From assembly GCF_000757485.1 (NCBI RefSeq), contig NZ_JPYO01000046.1, positions 1-64,000 of the forward strand: 64,000 bases of DNA, in the 5' to 3' direction. Below, piece after piece: positions 24,817 through 33,969 of this stretch. This stretch comes from Achromobacter sp. RTa (GTDB lineage Bacteria; Pseudomonadota; Gammaproteobacteria; Burkholderiales; Burkholderiaceae_B). The first letter of the stretch is position 1; each line of letters starts with the position of its first letter. Both the position numbers and the translations under genes were made by a program. The notes under the pieces were generated by a model that saw nothing but the letters and a program-made list of their open reading frames with translations, did not search any database and was not told the origin of the DNA.

Positions 24817-25974
24817 TCAGGCGGCGGCGGGCATCTGGCCGTGCAGCAGGTAATCCAGCAGTTCGCGCACCGAGCGCATGGCGTTGCCGAAAGGCAGCTT
24901 GGAAGCGCCGCGGAAGAAGAGGCCGCGGCTGATTTCGCCGCGCATGGCCGCCGCGAGCTTCAGGTCGATGCAGAACTGCCCGAAGCGCGAGATGCCGTCG
25001 CGCAGCCCGCATTGCGTCAGGCAGTCCATGCGCTGGCTGCAACGGCGCGCGTCGCAGCGGGTATTGGCCTGCAGCGTCTTTTCCTGGCGCAGATAGCGCG
25101 TCAGCCAGGGCGTGGGCACGGCGCGGGCGGGCAGGCCGGCCACGCTGGTGAATTCGGTGAGCTGGTCGGGGTCGGCATCGATCAGCACGCGCTTGAAGTT
25201 CTCGTGCGCATCGCCTTCCTGGGTGACGGCGAAGGCCGTTCCGACCTGCACGCCGTCGGCGCCATGGCTCAGCCAGTGGCGCACCTGCTCATGGCTGCCC
25301 ACGCCGCCCGCCACGATGAGCCGCGGCGCGTCCTTGCCCAGTTGCAGCTCTTCGAAGAGCTTGTGGCAGTCGGCCAGCACGCGCTTGAAATCGAAGCGCT
25401 CGTCGTGGATGTCGTCCAGGCGCGCAGCCCCCAGGTGGCCGCCGGCATGGCCGGGGTGCTCGATCACGACCGCGTCGGCCAGCCGGCCCTTTTTCATCCA
25501 TTTTTTCAGCACGGCGGCCACGCCGCGGGCTTCCGACAGGATGGGCACCAGCGCGACCTTGGGAAAGTCGGCGGTCATTTCGGGCAGGTCCAGCGGCAGG
25601 CCGGCGCCCATCACGATGGCCTGCGCGCCGCTTTCGCACGCCTGGCGCACCAGGCCGGGATGGTCGCGCACGGCCTTCATGACGTTCACGGCGACCAGGC
25701 CGCGGCCCTGCGCGGTTTCCAGGGCCGCGCGGACTTCGCGGTCCAGCGCTTCCAGGTTGGCGCTGTCTATCAGCTCGCGGTCATGGCACCGTTCGGTCTT
25801 TTCGAGCAGATCGGGGTGATGATGGCGCAAATCGACGCTGGCGATGGTGCCCACGGCGTTCTGGCTGGCGACGGCGCCGGCCAGGCGATGGGCGGATACG
25901 CCGACGCCCATGCCGCCCTGGATGATGGGCAGCAATTCGCGTCCGGCGAGGGTGAGTGATTTGAACCACGTCAT
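24817..25974 (-). CDS. Nitronate monooxygenase family FMN enzyme
   Basis: 385-residue TIM-barrel flavoprotein of the NMO/2-nitropropane dioxygenase family, which oxidises nitronates or propionate-3-nitronate; some family members are enoyl-ACP reductases. Visible are LLPIIQGGMGVGVSAHRLAG at the N terminus, the FMN-binding RLIVAGGVGS and DGVQVGTAFAVTQE, and the likely catalytic region in IEHPGHAGGHLGA. A Cys-containing C-terminal part (CDARRCSQRMDCLTQCGLR) is unusual and could bind metal or form disulfides. GAGGAAAG precedes the start. It stands alone upstream of the tetR unit on the same strand. Confidence 0.9.
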   Translation of the reverse strand: MTWFKSLTLAGRELLPIIQGGMGVGVSAHRLAGAVASQNAVGTIASVDLRHHHPDLLEKTERCHDRELIDSANLEALDREVRAALETAQGRGLVAVNVMKAVRDHPGLVRQACESGAQAIVMGAGLPLDLPEMTADFPKVALVPILSEARGVAAVLKKWMKKGRLADAVVIEHPGHAGGHLGAARLDDIHDERFDFKRVLADCHKLFEELQLGKDAPRLIVAGGVGSHEQVRHWLSHGADGVQVGTAFAVTQEGDAHENFKRVLIDADPDQLTEFTSVAGLPARAVPTPWLTRYLRQEKTLQANTRCDARRCSQRMDCLTQCGLRDGISRFGQFCIDLKLAAAMRGEISRGLFFRGASKLPFGNAMRSVRELLDYLLHGQMPAAA

Positions 25975-26063
25975 ATCGAGTCTTTCCTCAGGTCAAGTGG
26001 ACAGAGGCTAGAGCAAGGACCCGCGCGTCGCCTTGCGCGGGATCAAGCGGCGCGGCAATGGCG

Positions 26064-26084
26064 GGCGGGGCGCGTGGCCCCGCC
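26064..26084 (-). terminator. GC hairpin downstream of the TctA-like gene
   Basis: An 8-bp stem GGCGGGGC / GCCCCGCC with a 5-nt loop begins 15 bp past the stop of the leftward permease gene. No T-run follows on that strand, so it is only a possible terminator. Confidence 0.35.
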
Positions 26085-26098
26085 TGATGAGGCACGTT

Positions 26099-27487
26099 TT
26101 ACGCCAGCAGTTTGACGATGGCGGGCACCGAGAGCACGGCGGTGTAGTAGCCCATGAACTGGACGCCGGTGTTGAAGCCGAACAGGCGCGACAGCAGCCC
26201 GCCGAACAGGCCCATGGTGAGGATCACGAGCAGGCCCAGGAACTGGCCTTCCCAGACGCTGATCACGATGATCAGGCCCACGAAGGTGGCGATGATGGCT
26301 TCGTGGCTGACCTTGCGCGACACGAACAGGGCGGCGCGGCGCGCGAAGTTCATGGCGAAGGGGTAGGACACCACCGCCGCCAGCAGCACCGCCAGCATGC
26401 CGTAGCCCAGGAACTCCCAATGGCTCAGCAGGTTGTGCAGGTTGTGCGTCTGGCCGGTGGCGGCGTCCACCGTGAAGCGCGGGGGCGCGTTGAACAGCGG
26501 CGCGGCCGGGCCGGCGGCCACCGGGCTCAACGGCAGGCCGAATGCGATCAGGGGAATGAGCGCCTCGGCGATGTAGGTGGCCTCGGTGACCCCATTGCGC
26601 GCGCTCAGCACGGTGGTCAGGCGGTGATAGGCGTGCTTGATGCGCGAGCCGACCAGTTCGCCCAGCACCACCGTCATGGCCACCGGGCTGAACACGAAGG
26701 TCGCGCTCGAGACCGCGGCGGTGGCCAGCGTCCAGCGCGTCTGCGTGCGGTCCATGACCTTCAGGGGATTGGGAAAATAGCCCGACCAGCCCTTGACGTC
26801 GGGCGCCAGCGAGAAGGTGCGGACCTTGTCCCTCAGCATGCGGGAGCGGCCCTGCGGCGACACCACCGTGAACAGGTCCGCGATCAGCGGCCCGATGGCG
26901 ATGCCCAGGAAGTAGCTGATGCTCAGCTTTACCCCGTACTTGGCGGTCAGGCTTTGCAGCGCGATGATGACCACGACGAACGGCACCAGCAGCGCCACCG
27001 CGGCCCAGCGTCCGGCCGAGAAGTAGGCGATCAGCACCGCCGCGGCCAGGAAGATCCAGGGCGCGGACTTGGTGATGGCCGCGCCGAACGGCGCCAGCAG
27101 CACCGCGAACAGCACGGCCAGCGGGACCGCGACGAAGGCGGCGACGATCGCGCCCGACACCATCTTGCGCAGCGCGATATGAGGCACGCCGAGCTTGCGC
27201 AGCATGTTTGCGTCCTGCAGCAGCGGCGTGGCGAGGGTGTCGCCGGGGATGCCCAGCAGCGCGGTGGGCACGGCGTGGGTCATGTGCTTGGCGACGGCGC
27301 CGGCAAGGAAAAAGGTGAAGACGCCCGCGGGCGGCACGCCCAGCAGCACCACCAGCAGGGTCAGGGGCGCCAGCGTGGTGGTTTCATCGGTGCCGGACAC
27401 CAGGCCGATGGCCGCGAACACGACCGCGCCCAGCAGGCCCATCGCGGCCGCCACCATGATCTGTTCGAGAAGGATAGGGTCGCTCAT
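26099..27487 (-). CDS. TctA-family tripartite tricarboxylate transporter large permease
   Basis: 462-residue permease with about 12 hydrophobic helices, resembling the TctA/DUF112 family (GLVSGTDETTTLAPLTLLVV; HAVPTALLGIPGDTLATPLL; GIAIGPLIADLF). Such proteins transport carboxylates with the help of a small TctB-like membrane subunit and normally a periplasmic binding protein. ATG at 27487 overlaps the small membrane gene upstream by 4 bp. It forms a unit with that gene and HMG-CoA reductase, so mevalonate or 3-hydroxy-3-methylglutarate is a reasonable guess for cargo. No binding protein lies in the unit. Confidence 0.87.
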   Translation of the reverse strand: MSDPILLEQIMVAAAMGLLGAVVFAAIGLVSGTDETTTLAPLTLLVVLLGVPPAGVFTFFLAGAVAKHMTHAVPTALLGIPGDTLATPLLQDANMLRKLGVPHIALRKMVSGAIVAAFVAVPLAVLFAVLLAPFGAAITKSAPWIFLAAAVLIAYFSAGRWAAVALLVPFVVVIIALQSLTAKYGVKLSISYFLGIAIGPLIADLFTVVSPQGRSRMLRDKVRTFSLAPDVKGWSGYFPNPLKVMDRTQTRWTLATAAVSSATFVFSPVAMTVVLGELVGSRIKHAYHRLTTVLSARNGVTEATYIAEALIPLIAFGLPLSPVAAGPAAPLFNAPPRFTVDAATGQTHNLHNLLSHWEFLGYGMLAVLLAAVVSYPFAMNFARRAALFVSRKVSHEAIIATFVGLIIVISVWEGQFLGLLVILTMGLFGGLLSRLFGFNTGVQFMGYYTAVLSVPAIVKLLA

Positions 27488-27969
27488 GCCAGGGCCTCCT
27501 TGGCTGCGGCTTGCGGGGAGGGCGCGCGCGCGGACGCTTGGGACGGTTCGGCCGCGGGTTCCGCGAACAGCTCGTACAGGTCCAGGTCCTTCAGCTCGCG
27601 CACCACCGGTTCCGGCAGGTCGGCAAGCGTGCCGAGGCCGCCGGGTTGTTCGGCCAGCTCGGCCAGCACCTCTGCGCGCCAGGCGGGGTCGTGCGTGGAG
27701 CTGTGCTCGACGACCTCGCGCTTGGGCGGGAACAGGCGCGCGCAGATGATGCCTGCCAGCACGCAGCCAGCCAGGCCGGCCAGCATGGCGTAGGCATGGG
27801 CCAGCTCGGGGGACGCCACGATGCCGCGCAGCCAGCGGCTGGCGGCATAAAAGCCCGTCACGCTGATGGCGATGCCGATGCCTATGGCCCAGGCGAGGTG
27901 GCGCAGGTCCACCGTGTCGCTCCAGACCTCCGCCAGGCGCGTGGAATGCGCCGGGGTGTTCGGGTTCAT
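27484..27969 (-). CDS. Small membrane protein, probable TctB-like partner of the permease
   Basis: 161-residue protein with two clear membrane helices (LAWAIGIGIAISVTGFYAA and YAMLAGLAGCVLAGIICARL) and a hydrophilic C-terminal half ending in an Ala/Pro-rich tail. It is smaller than classical TctB (about four helices) and I cannot assign it to a family with certainty. The start at 27969 is preceded by GAGGAGAGAGAC; the upstream frame lacks a site. It overlaps the permease gene by 4 bp, which argues that the two work together. Confidence 0.72.
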   Translation of the reverse strand: MNPNTPAHSTRLAEVWSDTVDLRHLAWAIGIGIAISVTGFYAASRWLRGIVASPELAHAYAMLAGLAGCVLAGIICARLFPPKREVVEHSSTHDPAWRAEVLAELAEQPGGLGTLADLPEPVVRELKDLDLYELFAEPAAEPSQASARAPSPQAAAKEALA

Positions 27970-28110
27970 GTCTCTCTCCTCTGTGGTCGGGCGGTGCTCG
28001 GGGAATCCAGGCGCCGCCTCGGTTTTCTTGCCGCCGATCCGATTCAAAAAGCTTCCGCCCTTGGGAGAGCGGCAAGCCGCGCGGCGGTCGCGGCTTGGGT
28101 CTTCGGCTCC

Positions 28111-29412
28111 TTACCGGGCCGGGGCCTGGTGCGGGTTGCGCAACTCTTCCAGCAATGCCAGCGCCCGGTCGGTGCGGACGTCCCGCTCCGCGGCCATGCG
28201 CTTGGCGATGGCATCGATCTCGGCGCCGGTCGCGCCCGCAACCAATGCGATGTTGCGGGCGTGCAGCGCCATGTGGCCGCGTTGTATGCCTTCGGTGGCC
28301 AGCGCGCGCAGCGCGCCCAGGTTCTGAGCCAGGCCGACGGCCGCGGCGACTTCGCCCAGTTCCTGCGCGGAACGCACATCCATGATCTTCAGCGCCACCC
28401 GGGCCAGCGGATGGGTCTTGGTGGCGCCTCCCACCAGGCCCACGGGCATGGGCAATTCGATGGAGCCGACCAGCGCGCCCGAGGTGTCCTTCTCCCAGTG
28501 GGTGAGCGAGGTGTAGCGGCCCGAGCGGCTGGCGTAGGCGTGCGCTCCCGCTTCCACCGCGCGCCAATCGTTGCCGGTGGCGACGATGACGGGGTCGATG
28601 CCGTTCATGATGCCCTTGTTGTGCGTCGCGGCGCGGTAGGGATCGATGGCGGCGAAAGTATAGGCGTCCAGCACGCCTTCGATGATGTCGGCGCCGCTGC
28701 GCTCCTTGGTGTCCAGCGCCTGCGGCGTCAGGCGCACGCGGGCGCGCGCCAGGCGCAGGTCGGCCAGGTTGGACAGGATGCGCAGGCGCACGGACCCGCC
28801 CGCGATCTCCTCGACCAGCGGCGCCACGGCTTCGGCCATGGTGTTGACGGTGTTGGCGCCCATCGCGTCGCGCACGTCCACGATCAGGTGCATCACGATC
28901 ATGGGGCCGCGCGGCGTGTCGGGGAAGACATGCACTTCGATGTCCTGGCAGCCGCCGCCCAGTTCGATCAGGACTTTGTCGCGGCCGTTGGCCAGCGCGA
29001 TGATGCGCTCGCGCTCGCGCAGCAGGGCGAGCCGGGCGCCGTGCGGGTCGCTCAGGCCCAGCACCTGCACCTGCGCGCGCATCAAGGGGCGGGTGCTGGA
29101 CGTTTCGAAGCCGCCGCATTCGCGCGCCAGCTTGGCCATATAGGAAGCGGCGGCGACCACCGACGGTTCCTCGACCGCCATGGGCACCAGCACGTCCCGG
29201 CCGTTCACCTGGAAGTTGCCGGCCACGCCCAGCGGCAGCTCGAACGAGCCGATGACGTTCTCGATCATGCCGTCCGCCCGGTCCAGGCCGAGCGCGCCGG
29301 GGCTGGCCAGTTGCTGGCGTTCGTCCGGGCTGAGCCCGACGGCGTCCGCAATGGCGGACAGGCGCTGGGCGGGGGTGAGGGAGCGGAAGTTGGGCAGGCG
29401 TGAATCGGCCAC
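28111..29412 (-). CDS. mvaA: Degradative hydroxymethylglutaryl-CoA reductase (class II)
   Basis: 433-residue HMG-CoA reductase very like the Pseudomonas mevalonii enzyme, which runs oxidatively: mevalonate + CoA + 2 NAD to HMG-CoA. The catalytic residues are all present: Glu in [11 protein letters not shown], Lys in [10 protein letters not shown], Asp in [10 protein letters not shown] and His in [22 protein letters not shown] is the HMG-CoA-binding signature. The start is GTG at 29412 with GGAG about 10 nt upstream; no in-frame ATG is near. It heads a leftward unit with a TctA-like transporter and is divergent from a MocR-type regulator. HMG-CoA lyase is not in the window. Confidence 0.95.
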   Translation of the reverse strand: MADSRLPNFRSLTPAQRLSAIADAVGLSPDERQQLASPGALGLDRADGMIENVIGSFELPLGVAGNFQVNGRDVLVPMAVEEPSVVAAASYMAKLARECGGFETSSTRPLMRAQVQVLGLSDPHGARLALLRERERIIALANGRDKVLIELGGGCQDIEVHVFPDTPRGPMIVMHLIVDVRDAMGANTVNTMAEAVAPLVEEIAGGSVRLRILSNLADLRLARARVRLTPQALDTKERSGADIIEGVLDAYTFAAIDPYRAATHNKGIMNGIDPVIVATGNDWRAVEAGAHAYASRSGRYTSLTHWEKDTSGALVGSIELPMPVGLVGGATKTHPLARVALKIMDVRSAQELGEVAAAVGLAQNLGALRALATEGIQRGHMALHARNIALVAGATGAEIDAIAKRMAAERDVRTDRALALLEELRNPHQAPAR

Positions 29413-29456
29413 GATGGCGTGTCTCCATATCAGAATCAAGTGGCCTGATTCTAGGT

Positions 29457-29500
29457 AAACTGTACCGCTATTGAGAGGTACAGTTTGGGCAAACAGTACC
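29457..29500. promoter_or_regulatory. MocR operator candidate: three related half-sites
   Basis: A perfect inverted repeat AAACTGTACC (29457-29466) and GGTACAGTTT (29477-29486) is followed by a third half-site AAACAGTACC (29491-29500), one base different from the first and in the same orientation. It lies exactly between divergent mvaA and the MocR gene. Mixed inverted and direct half-sites are common for MocR regulators. Confidence 0.8.
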
Positions 29501-29544
29501 ATTGCACTGCACCAATTTTGATGGCCCCCAGCGGGATTTCCAGC

Positions 29545-30963
29545 ATGGATGAAGCAAGCCTTCGGGGCAGGCCGCAACGCGCCGCCCCCATAGCCGAAAG
29601 CCTGGCCAGGCTGATCGGCCAGCAGATCGCCGACGGCGTCTACCGGGCGGGCGACAAACTGCCGTCCCTGCGCGAATTGGCGCAGCTGCACCGGTACGCG
29701 AAGAACACGGTGGTGGTGGCGTTTGAAATGCTGGTCGCGCGGGGCCTGGTGGAGCCGCGCCGCGGATCCGGTTTTTTCGTGCTGGAGACCGGCAAGGCCA
29801 GCAAGGCGGCGGACGAAGAGCCGGGCCAGCTGAGCCGGGCCATGGACATCGTGTGGCTGATGCGCGAGCAGCTGAAGACGCAGCCCGACGCGGTCGCGGT
29901 CGGCGATGGCTTTCCGCCCGTGGAATGGCTGGCCGACATGCGCATGGACCGCTACCACCAGAAGGTCGTGCGCACGGGCCTGGGGGCGTTGTTCCGCTAC
30001 GGCAGCCGCTTCGGCTATGCGCCGTTGCGGGAAAGCCTGGTGCGCAAGCTGGGCGACGTGGGGATCAATGCGGCGCCGCCGCAGCTGGTGCTGACCCATG
30101 GCGCGAACGAGGCCATGGATCTGGTGATCCGCTATTTCGTGCCGCCGGGCGCCTCGGTGCTCGTGGACAACCCGGGCTACTACCCGCTGTTCGGCAAGCT
30201 GAAGCTGGCGGGGGCGCGCATGCTGGGCGTGCCGCGTTTGTCCGACGGGCCGGACGTCGCCGCGCTGGAGGCGCTGCTGCAAAAGGAAAAGCCGCGCCTG
30301 TTCTTCACCCAGGCGCTGGCGCACAACCCCACGGGTTCGGACATCTCGCCCGCCAAGGCCTACAAGGTGCTGCAACTGGCGGAGCGCCATAACCTGACGG
30401 TGGTGGAGAACGACCCGCTGGCCGATTTCAAGCCCACTTCCGCGGTGCGCCTGTCGGCGCTGGACCAGCTCGAACGCACCATCTACATCGGCAGCTTCTC
30501 CAAGTCATTCTCCGCGGCGCTGCGCGTAGGCTTCATCGCCTGCAACGCCGCGCTGGCGAGCGACCTGGCCGACCTCAAGGCGCTGGTGCACGTCAGCAGC
30601 TCCGAATACTGCGAACGCATGGTGGACGTGATGTTGCGCGAAGGGCATTACGAGCGGCACCTGGTCAGGCTGCGCCAGCGGCTGGAGGCCGCCACCGGCC
30701 AGGCGCTGCAGGTGCTGGATGCGCTGGGCGCCAAGGTGTTCACACGCCCGACCAGTTCGCTGTACCTGTGGACGGCGTTCCCGGGAGTGGACGATACGCT
30801 TGCGCTGGCCGCCGAACTCATGCCCGAGAAGATCATCATGGCGCCCGGCAGGGTATTCAACGTGGATCCGACGGCGGTATCGCCCTGGTCGCGGTGCAAC
30901 GTCGGGGCCATAGGATCGCCCCGGTTCCACGCGACGTTGCAGCGGTGCCTGGCTCAGCGATAG
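29545..30963 (+). CDS. MocR/PdxR-type regulator (GntR helix-turn-helix plus aminotransferase domain)
   Basis: 472-residue fusion of a GntR-type winged helix (residues about 10-80: [33 protein letters not shown]) to a fold-type I aminotransferase domain. The pyridoxal phosphate Lys is expected in [17 protein letters not shown], preceded by [12 protein letters not shown] and [13 protein letters not shown] at 29545 is preferred because the operator-like repeats extend to 29500; ATG at 29521 and TTG at 29485 are alternatives. It is divergent from mvaA, whose expression it probably controls. Its 3' end overlaps convergent nrdG by 10 bp. Confidence 0.9.
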   Translation: MDEASLRGRPQRAAPIAESLARLIGQQIADGVYRAGDKLPSLRELAQLHRYAKNTVVVAFEMLVARGLVEPRRGSGFFVLETGKASKAADEEPGQLSRAMDIVWLMREQLKTQPDAVAVGDGFPPVEWLADMRMDRYHQKVVRTGLGALFRYGSRFGYAPLRESLVRKLGDVGINAAPPQLVLTHGANEAMDLVIRYFVPPGASVLVDNPGYYPLFGKLKLAGARMLGVPRLSDGPDVAALEALLQKEKPRLFFTQALAHNPTGSDISPAKAYKVLQLAERHNLTVVENDPLADFKPTSAVRLSALDQLERTIYIGSFSKSFSAALRVGFIACNAALASDLADLKALVHVSSSEYCERMVDVMLREGHYERHLVRLRQRLEAATGQALQVLDALGAKVFTRPTSSLYLWTAFPGVDDTLALAAELMPEKIIMAPGRVFNVDPTAVSPWSRCNVGAIGSPRFHATLQRCLAQR

Positions 30964-31766
30964 TCGAACTCCTCGAACCATTGCTGCATCAGGGCTTCAG
31001 CCTGCGCGCTCAGGTGCCGCATCGGCGGCGAATCGGGCGAGCGGCGCGCGCCCTGCACGGCGAAGCGGCGCACGCCGCGGCGGGCGAGTTCCCGCGCTAG
31101 CGCAAGCAGCCGGGTTTCATCGAGCCAGTCCGGATGCCAGGTGATACGGCATTCGAAGTCGCGGCCGGATGACAGCAATTGCGACAGGCAGGCCTGGGCG
31201 GGGCGCTCGGAATCGCGGCGGCCGGTAATGTCGTCGTAGCCCTGGGAATCGGCCTTGATGTCCAGTCCGATCCAGTCCAGGTGGCGCAGCACGTCGGCCA
31301 GCCTCAGGGGATAGATTCCGGCGGTATGCAAGCCGACCCGGTAGCCCATGCGGCGGACGTCGCGGATCATTTGTGGCAGGCGCGGCTCGCTCAGGGGCTC
31401 GCCGCCGGAGAACACGACGGCGTCGAGCAGGCCCTTGCGGGTTTCCAGGAAGGCGCGCATTTCGCGCCAGTCGTAGCGGGCGGAGCGGGTCTGCAGTTCC
31501 GTGTTGTGGCAGTAGTGGCAGCGCCAGGGGCAGCCGGCGATGAAGACCACGGCGGCCAGTTTCCCCGGCCAGTCCACGGTGGAAAAGGGCACCAGCCCGC
31601 CCACCGCGTGGGCGTGCCGGGGCAGGGGCTGGACGACCGGCTGCGGCGGGGCAGCGTAGGCGGGCCTGGCGGCCTGCCGGCGCGCGGGCGTAGCGGCCCC
31701 CGGCCCGCGGGCCGGGGCGGGTTGCGCACCCTCAGGCGCGGCGTTCGACGAAGAAGCGGCGTTCAT
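30954..31766 (-). CDS. nrdG: Anaerobic ribonucleotide reductase activating protein NrdG (radical SAM)
   Basis: 270-residue radical-SAM activase that installs the glycyl radical on class III ribonucleotide reductase. The 4Fe-4S cysteines are Cys79, Cys83 and Cys86 (CPWRCHYC), and VVFSGGEPL is the SAM-binding GGE motif. The first 50 residues are Ala/Pro-rich and not conserved-looking, so the functional start could be later; the ATG at 31766 is the first with a reasonable context. It overlaps the small glycyl-radical gene by 35 bp and converges on the MocR gene. It belongs to the nrdD operon. Confidence 0.93.
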   Translation of the reverse strand: MNAASSSNAAPEGAQPAPARGPGAATPARRQAARPAYAAPPQPVVQPLPRHAHAVGGLVPFSTVDWPGKLAAVVFIAGCPWRCHYCHNTELQTRSARYDWREMRAFLETRKGLLDAVVFSGGEPLSEPRLPQMIRDVRRMGYRVGLHTAGIYPLRLADVLRHLDWIGLDIKADSQGYDDITGRRDSERPAQACLSQLLSSGRDFECRITWHPDWLDETRLLALARELARRGVRRFAVQGARRSPDSPPMRHLSAQAEALMQQWFEEFDYR

Positions 31767-31914
31767 TGAATTCGCCTTGTTTGCCGGTGTTGAAGGAGGC
31801 GACGGGGCGGTGATAGCCCATGACGCGGGTCCAGATCTCGCAGCGCACGCGTTGGCTGTCGTCCAGCTTCGGGGCGGAAGCGGTGGCGACGTCGGGAGCG
31901 GTCAAGGTTTGCAT
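31732..31914 (-). CDS. Separate glycyl-radical-domain protein of anaerobic ribonucleotide reductase
   Basis: 60-residue protein holding what is the extreme C terminus of NrdD in E. coli. The segment TRVMGYHRPVASFNTGKQGE matches the glycyl-radical loop (E. coli RVCGYLG... FNAGKQEE), so Gly33 should carry the radical. It has its own ribosome binding site, AAAGGAACCTCC, before ATG at 31914. Strikingly it is in the same frame as the preceding nrdD gene, separated by one TAG stop and 16 codons. It could add its radical to the main subunit in trans, as GrcA/YfiD does for pyruvate formate-lyase. Confidence 0.82.
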   Translation of the reverse strand: MQTLTAPDVATASAPKLDDSQRVRCEIWTRVMGYHRPVASFNTGKQGEFNERRFFVERRA

Positions 31915-31962
31915 GGAGGTTCCTTTTGAGAGGGAGCCGGGCGGATGCCCGGCGGATCGGCG

Positions 31963-33969
31963 CTAGGCCGGGGCGCAGCATGCCGATTGCTTGGCCAGCA
32001 GCTCGGCATCGCATTTGGGGCAGAACTCGTGGCGTCCCGCCAGGTAGCCATGGTTGGGGCAGATGGAGAACGTGGGCGTGATCGTGATGTACGGCAGCCG
32101 GAAGTTCGACAGCGCGCGGCGCACCAGCTCCTTGCATGCGCCGGCGGACGACACGGCTTCGTTCATGTACAGGTGCAGCACCGTGCCGCCGGTGTACTTG
32201 CCCTGCAGCGTTTCCTGCAGTTCCAGCGCATGGAACGGATCGTCGGTATGGCCCACCGGCAACTGGCTGGAGTTCGTGTAGTAGGGCTGCGATTCGCTGC
32301 CGGCCTGCAGGATGGCGGGGTAGCGCTTCCGGTCTTCGCGGGCGAAACGGTAGGTGGTGCCTTCCGCGGGCGTGGCTTCGAGGTTGTACAGGTGGCCTGT
32401 CTGTTCCTGGAACTCGGTCATGCGGGCGCGCACTCGGTCGAGCAGCCTGACCGCCATGGCATGGCCCGCCGCCGTGGTGATGTCTTCGGCGTCGTCCGTG
32501 AAGTTGCGGATCATCTCGTTGATGCCGTTCACGCCCAGGGTGCTGAAGTGGTTGCGCAGCGTGCCCAGGTAGCGCCGGGTGTAGGGGTACAGCCCCTGGT
32601 CGATATAGCGCTGCACTACCTTGCGCTTGGTTTCCAGCACGTCGCGGCCCAGTTCCAGCAGATGGTCCAGCTGCTGCATCAGCCTGGCTTCGTCGCCCCG
32701 GCAGGTGTAGCCCAGGCGGGCGCAGTTCACGGTGACCACGCCGACCGAGCCGGTCTGCTCGGCCGATCCGAACAGGCCGTTGCCGCGCTTGAGCAGTTCG
32801 CGCAGGTCCAGCTGCAGGCGGCAGCACATGGAACGCACCATATGCGGCTCAAGGTCGGAGTTGAGGAAATTCTGGAAGTAGGGCAGCCCGTAGCGCGCCG
32901 TCATCTCGAAGAGGCGCTCGGTATTGGGATGGTCCCAATCGAAGTCGGGCGTGATGTTGTAGGTGGGAATGGGGAAGGTGAACACGCGGCCCTTCGCGTC
33001 GCCGGCCATCATGACTTCGATGTAGGCGCGGTTGATCATGTCCATCTCGGCTTGCAGATCGCCGTAGGCGAACGGCATTTCCTCGCCGCCCACGTAGGGG
33101 ATCTGCTCCTTGAGATCGGCCGGGCAGGTCCAGTCGAAAGTCAGGTTGGTGAAGGGCGTCTGCGTGCCCCAGCGGCTGGGCACGTTCAGGTTGTAGATCA
33201 GTTCCTGCATGGCCTGCTTCACGTCGGCATACGTCATGGCGTCGCGGCGGATGAAGGGCGCCATGTAGGTATCGAAGGAACTGAAGGCCTGCGCGCCGGC
33301 CCATTCGTTCTGCAGCGTGCCCAGAAAGTTGACGATCTGGCCGATGGCGGCGGACATATGGCGCGGCGGCGTGGCTTCCACTTTGCCGGGAATGCCGTTG
33401 AACCCTTCGGTCAGCAGCTGGCGCAGCGACCATCCCGCGCAGTAGCCGCTGAGCATGTCCAGGTCATGGATGTGGATGTCGCCCTCGCGGTGGGCGTGCC
33501 CGGCTTCCGGCGCGAACACGTTGGACAGCCAGTAGTTGGCGGTGACCTTGCCGGCCACGTTCAGGATCAGGCCGCCCAGGCTGTAGCCCTGGTTGGCGTT
33601 GGCGTTGACGCGCCAGTCGCGCTGCTCCAGGTATTCCTCCATGGCGCTTTCCACATCGACCAGCGTGTGGCGCAGCGAGCGCAGCCGGGCGTGTTGTTCA
33701 CGGTAGACGATGTAGGCGCGCGCGGTGCGCCAGTGGCCCGCCTGGACGAGCACTTCCTCCACGCGGTTCTGGATGGTTTCCACGCCCGGGCAAGGGTTGT
33801 CCGCCAGCGAGGCGATGACGGCATCGGTCAGCGCCTGGGCGCCCGCCAGGTCCAGCTCCCCGGTGCTTTGTCCCGCCGCCGCCATGGCCTGGGCGATCTT
33901 GTCGCGGTCGAACGCCGCGACGCGGCCGTCGCGCTTGAGAATGTGCTGGATATGCATGACTGACACCAT
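31963..33969 (-). CDS. nrdD: Anaerobic ribonucleoside-triphosphate reductase, main subunit lacking the glycyl-radical loop
   Basis: 668-residue class III ribonucleotide reductase, making deoxynucleotides without oxygen. An ATP-cone (residues about 5-95: HILKRDGRVAAFDRDKIAQAM) is followed by the ten-stranded barrel (SGYCAGWSLRQLLTEGFNG; GSVGVVTVNCARLGYTCRG; FRLPYITITPTFSICPNHGY). It ends in the zinc-site region (CPNHG, CPKC, CC) and stops at TAG before the radical loop, which lies on the next small gene. ATG at 33969 or 33957 can start it; the latter begins the ATP-cone directly. Upstream are NrdR-like and FNR-like sites. Confidence 0.93.
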   Translation of the reverse strand: MVSVMHIQHILKRDGRVAAFDRDKIAQAMAAAGQSTGELDLAGAQALTDAVIASLADNPCPGVETIQNRVEEVLVQAGHWRTARAYIVYREQHARLRSLRHTLVDVESAMEEYLEQRDWRVNANANQGYSLGGLILNVAGKVTANYWLSNVFAPEAGHAHREGDIHIHDLDMLSGYCAGWSLRQLLTEGFNGIPGKVEATPPRHMSAAIGQIVNFLGTLQNEWAGAQAFSSFDTYMAPFIRRDAMTYADVKQAMQELIYNLNVPSRWGTQTPFTNLTFDWTCPADLKEQIPYVGGEEMPFAYGDLQAEMDMINRAYIEVMMAGDAKGRVFTFPIPTYNITPDFDWDHPNTERLFEMTARYGLPYFQNFLNSDLEPHMVRSMCCRLQLDLRELLKRGNGLFGSAEQTGSVGVVTVNCARLGYTCRGDEARLMQQLDHLLELGRDVLETKRKVVQRYIDQGLYPYTRRYLGTLRNHFSTLGVNGINEMIRNFTDDAEDITTAAGHAMAVRLLDRVRARMTEFQEQTGHLYNLEATPAEGTTYRFAREDRKRYPAILQAGSESQPYYTNSSQLPVGHTDDPFHALELQETLQGKYTGGTVLHLYMNEAVSSAGACKELVRRALSNFRLPYITITPTFSICPNHGYLAGRHEFCPKCDAELLAKQSACCAPA

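Noticed and set aside
31963..31965. TAG in nrdD as a pyrrolysine or programmed readthrough codon
   Set aside because: Nothing suggests pyrrolysine in this organism type, and the downstream gene has its own ribosome binding site and start. A split gene is simpler, although a low level of readthrough is not excluded.
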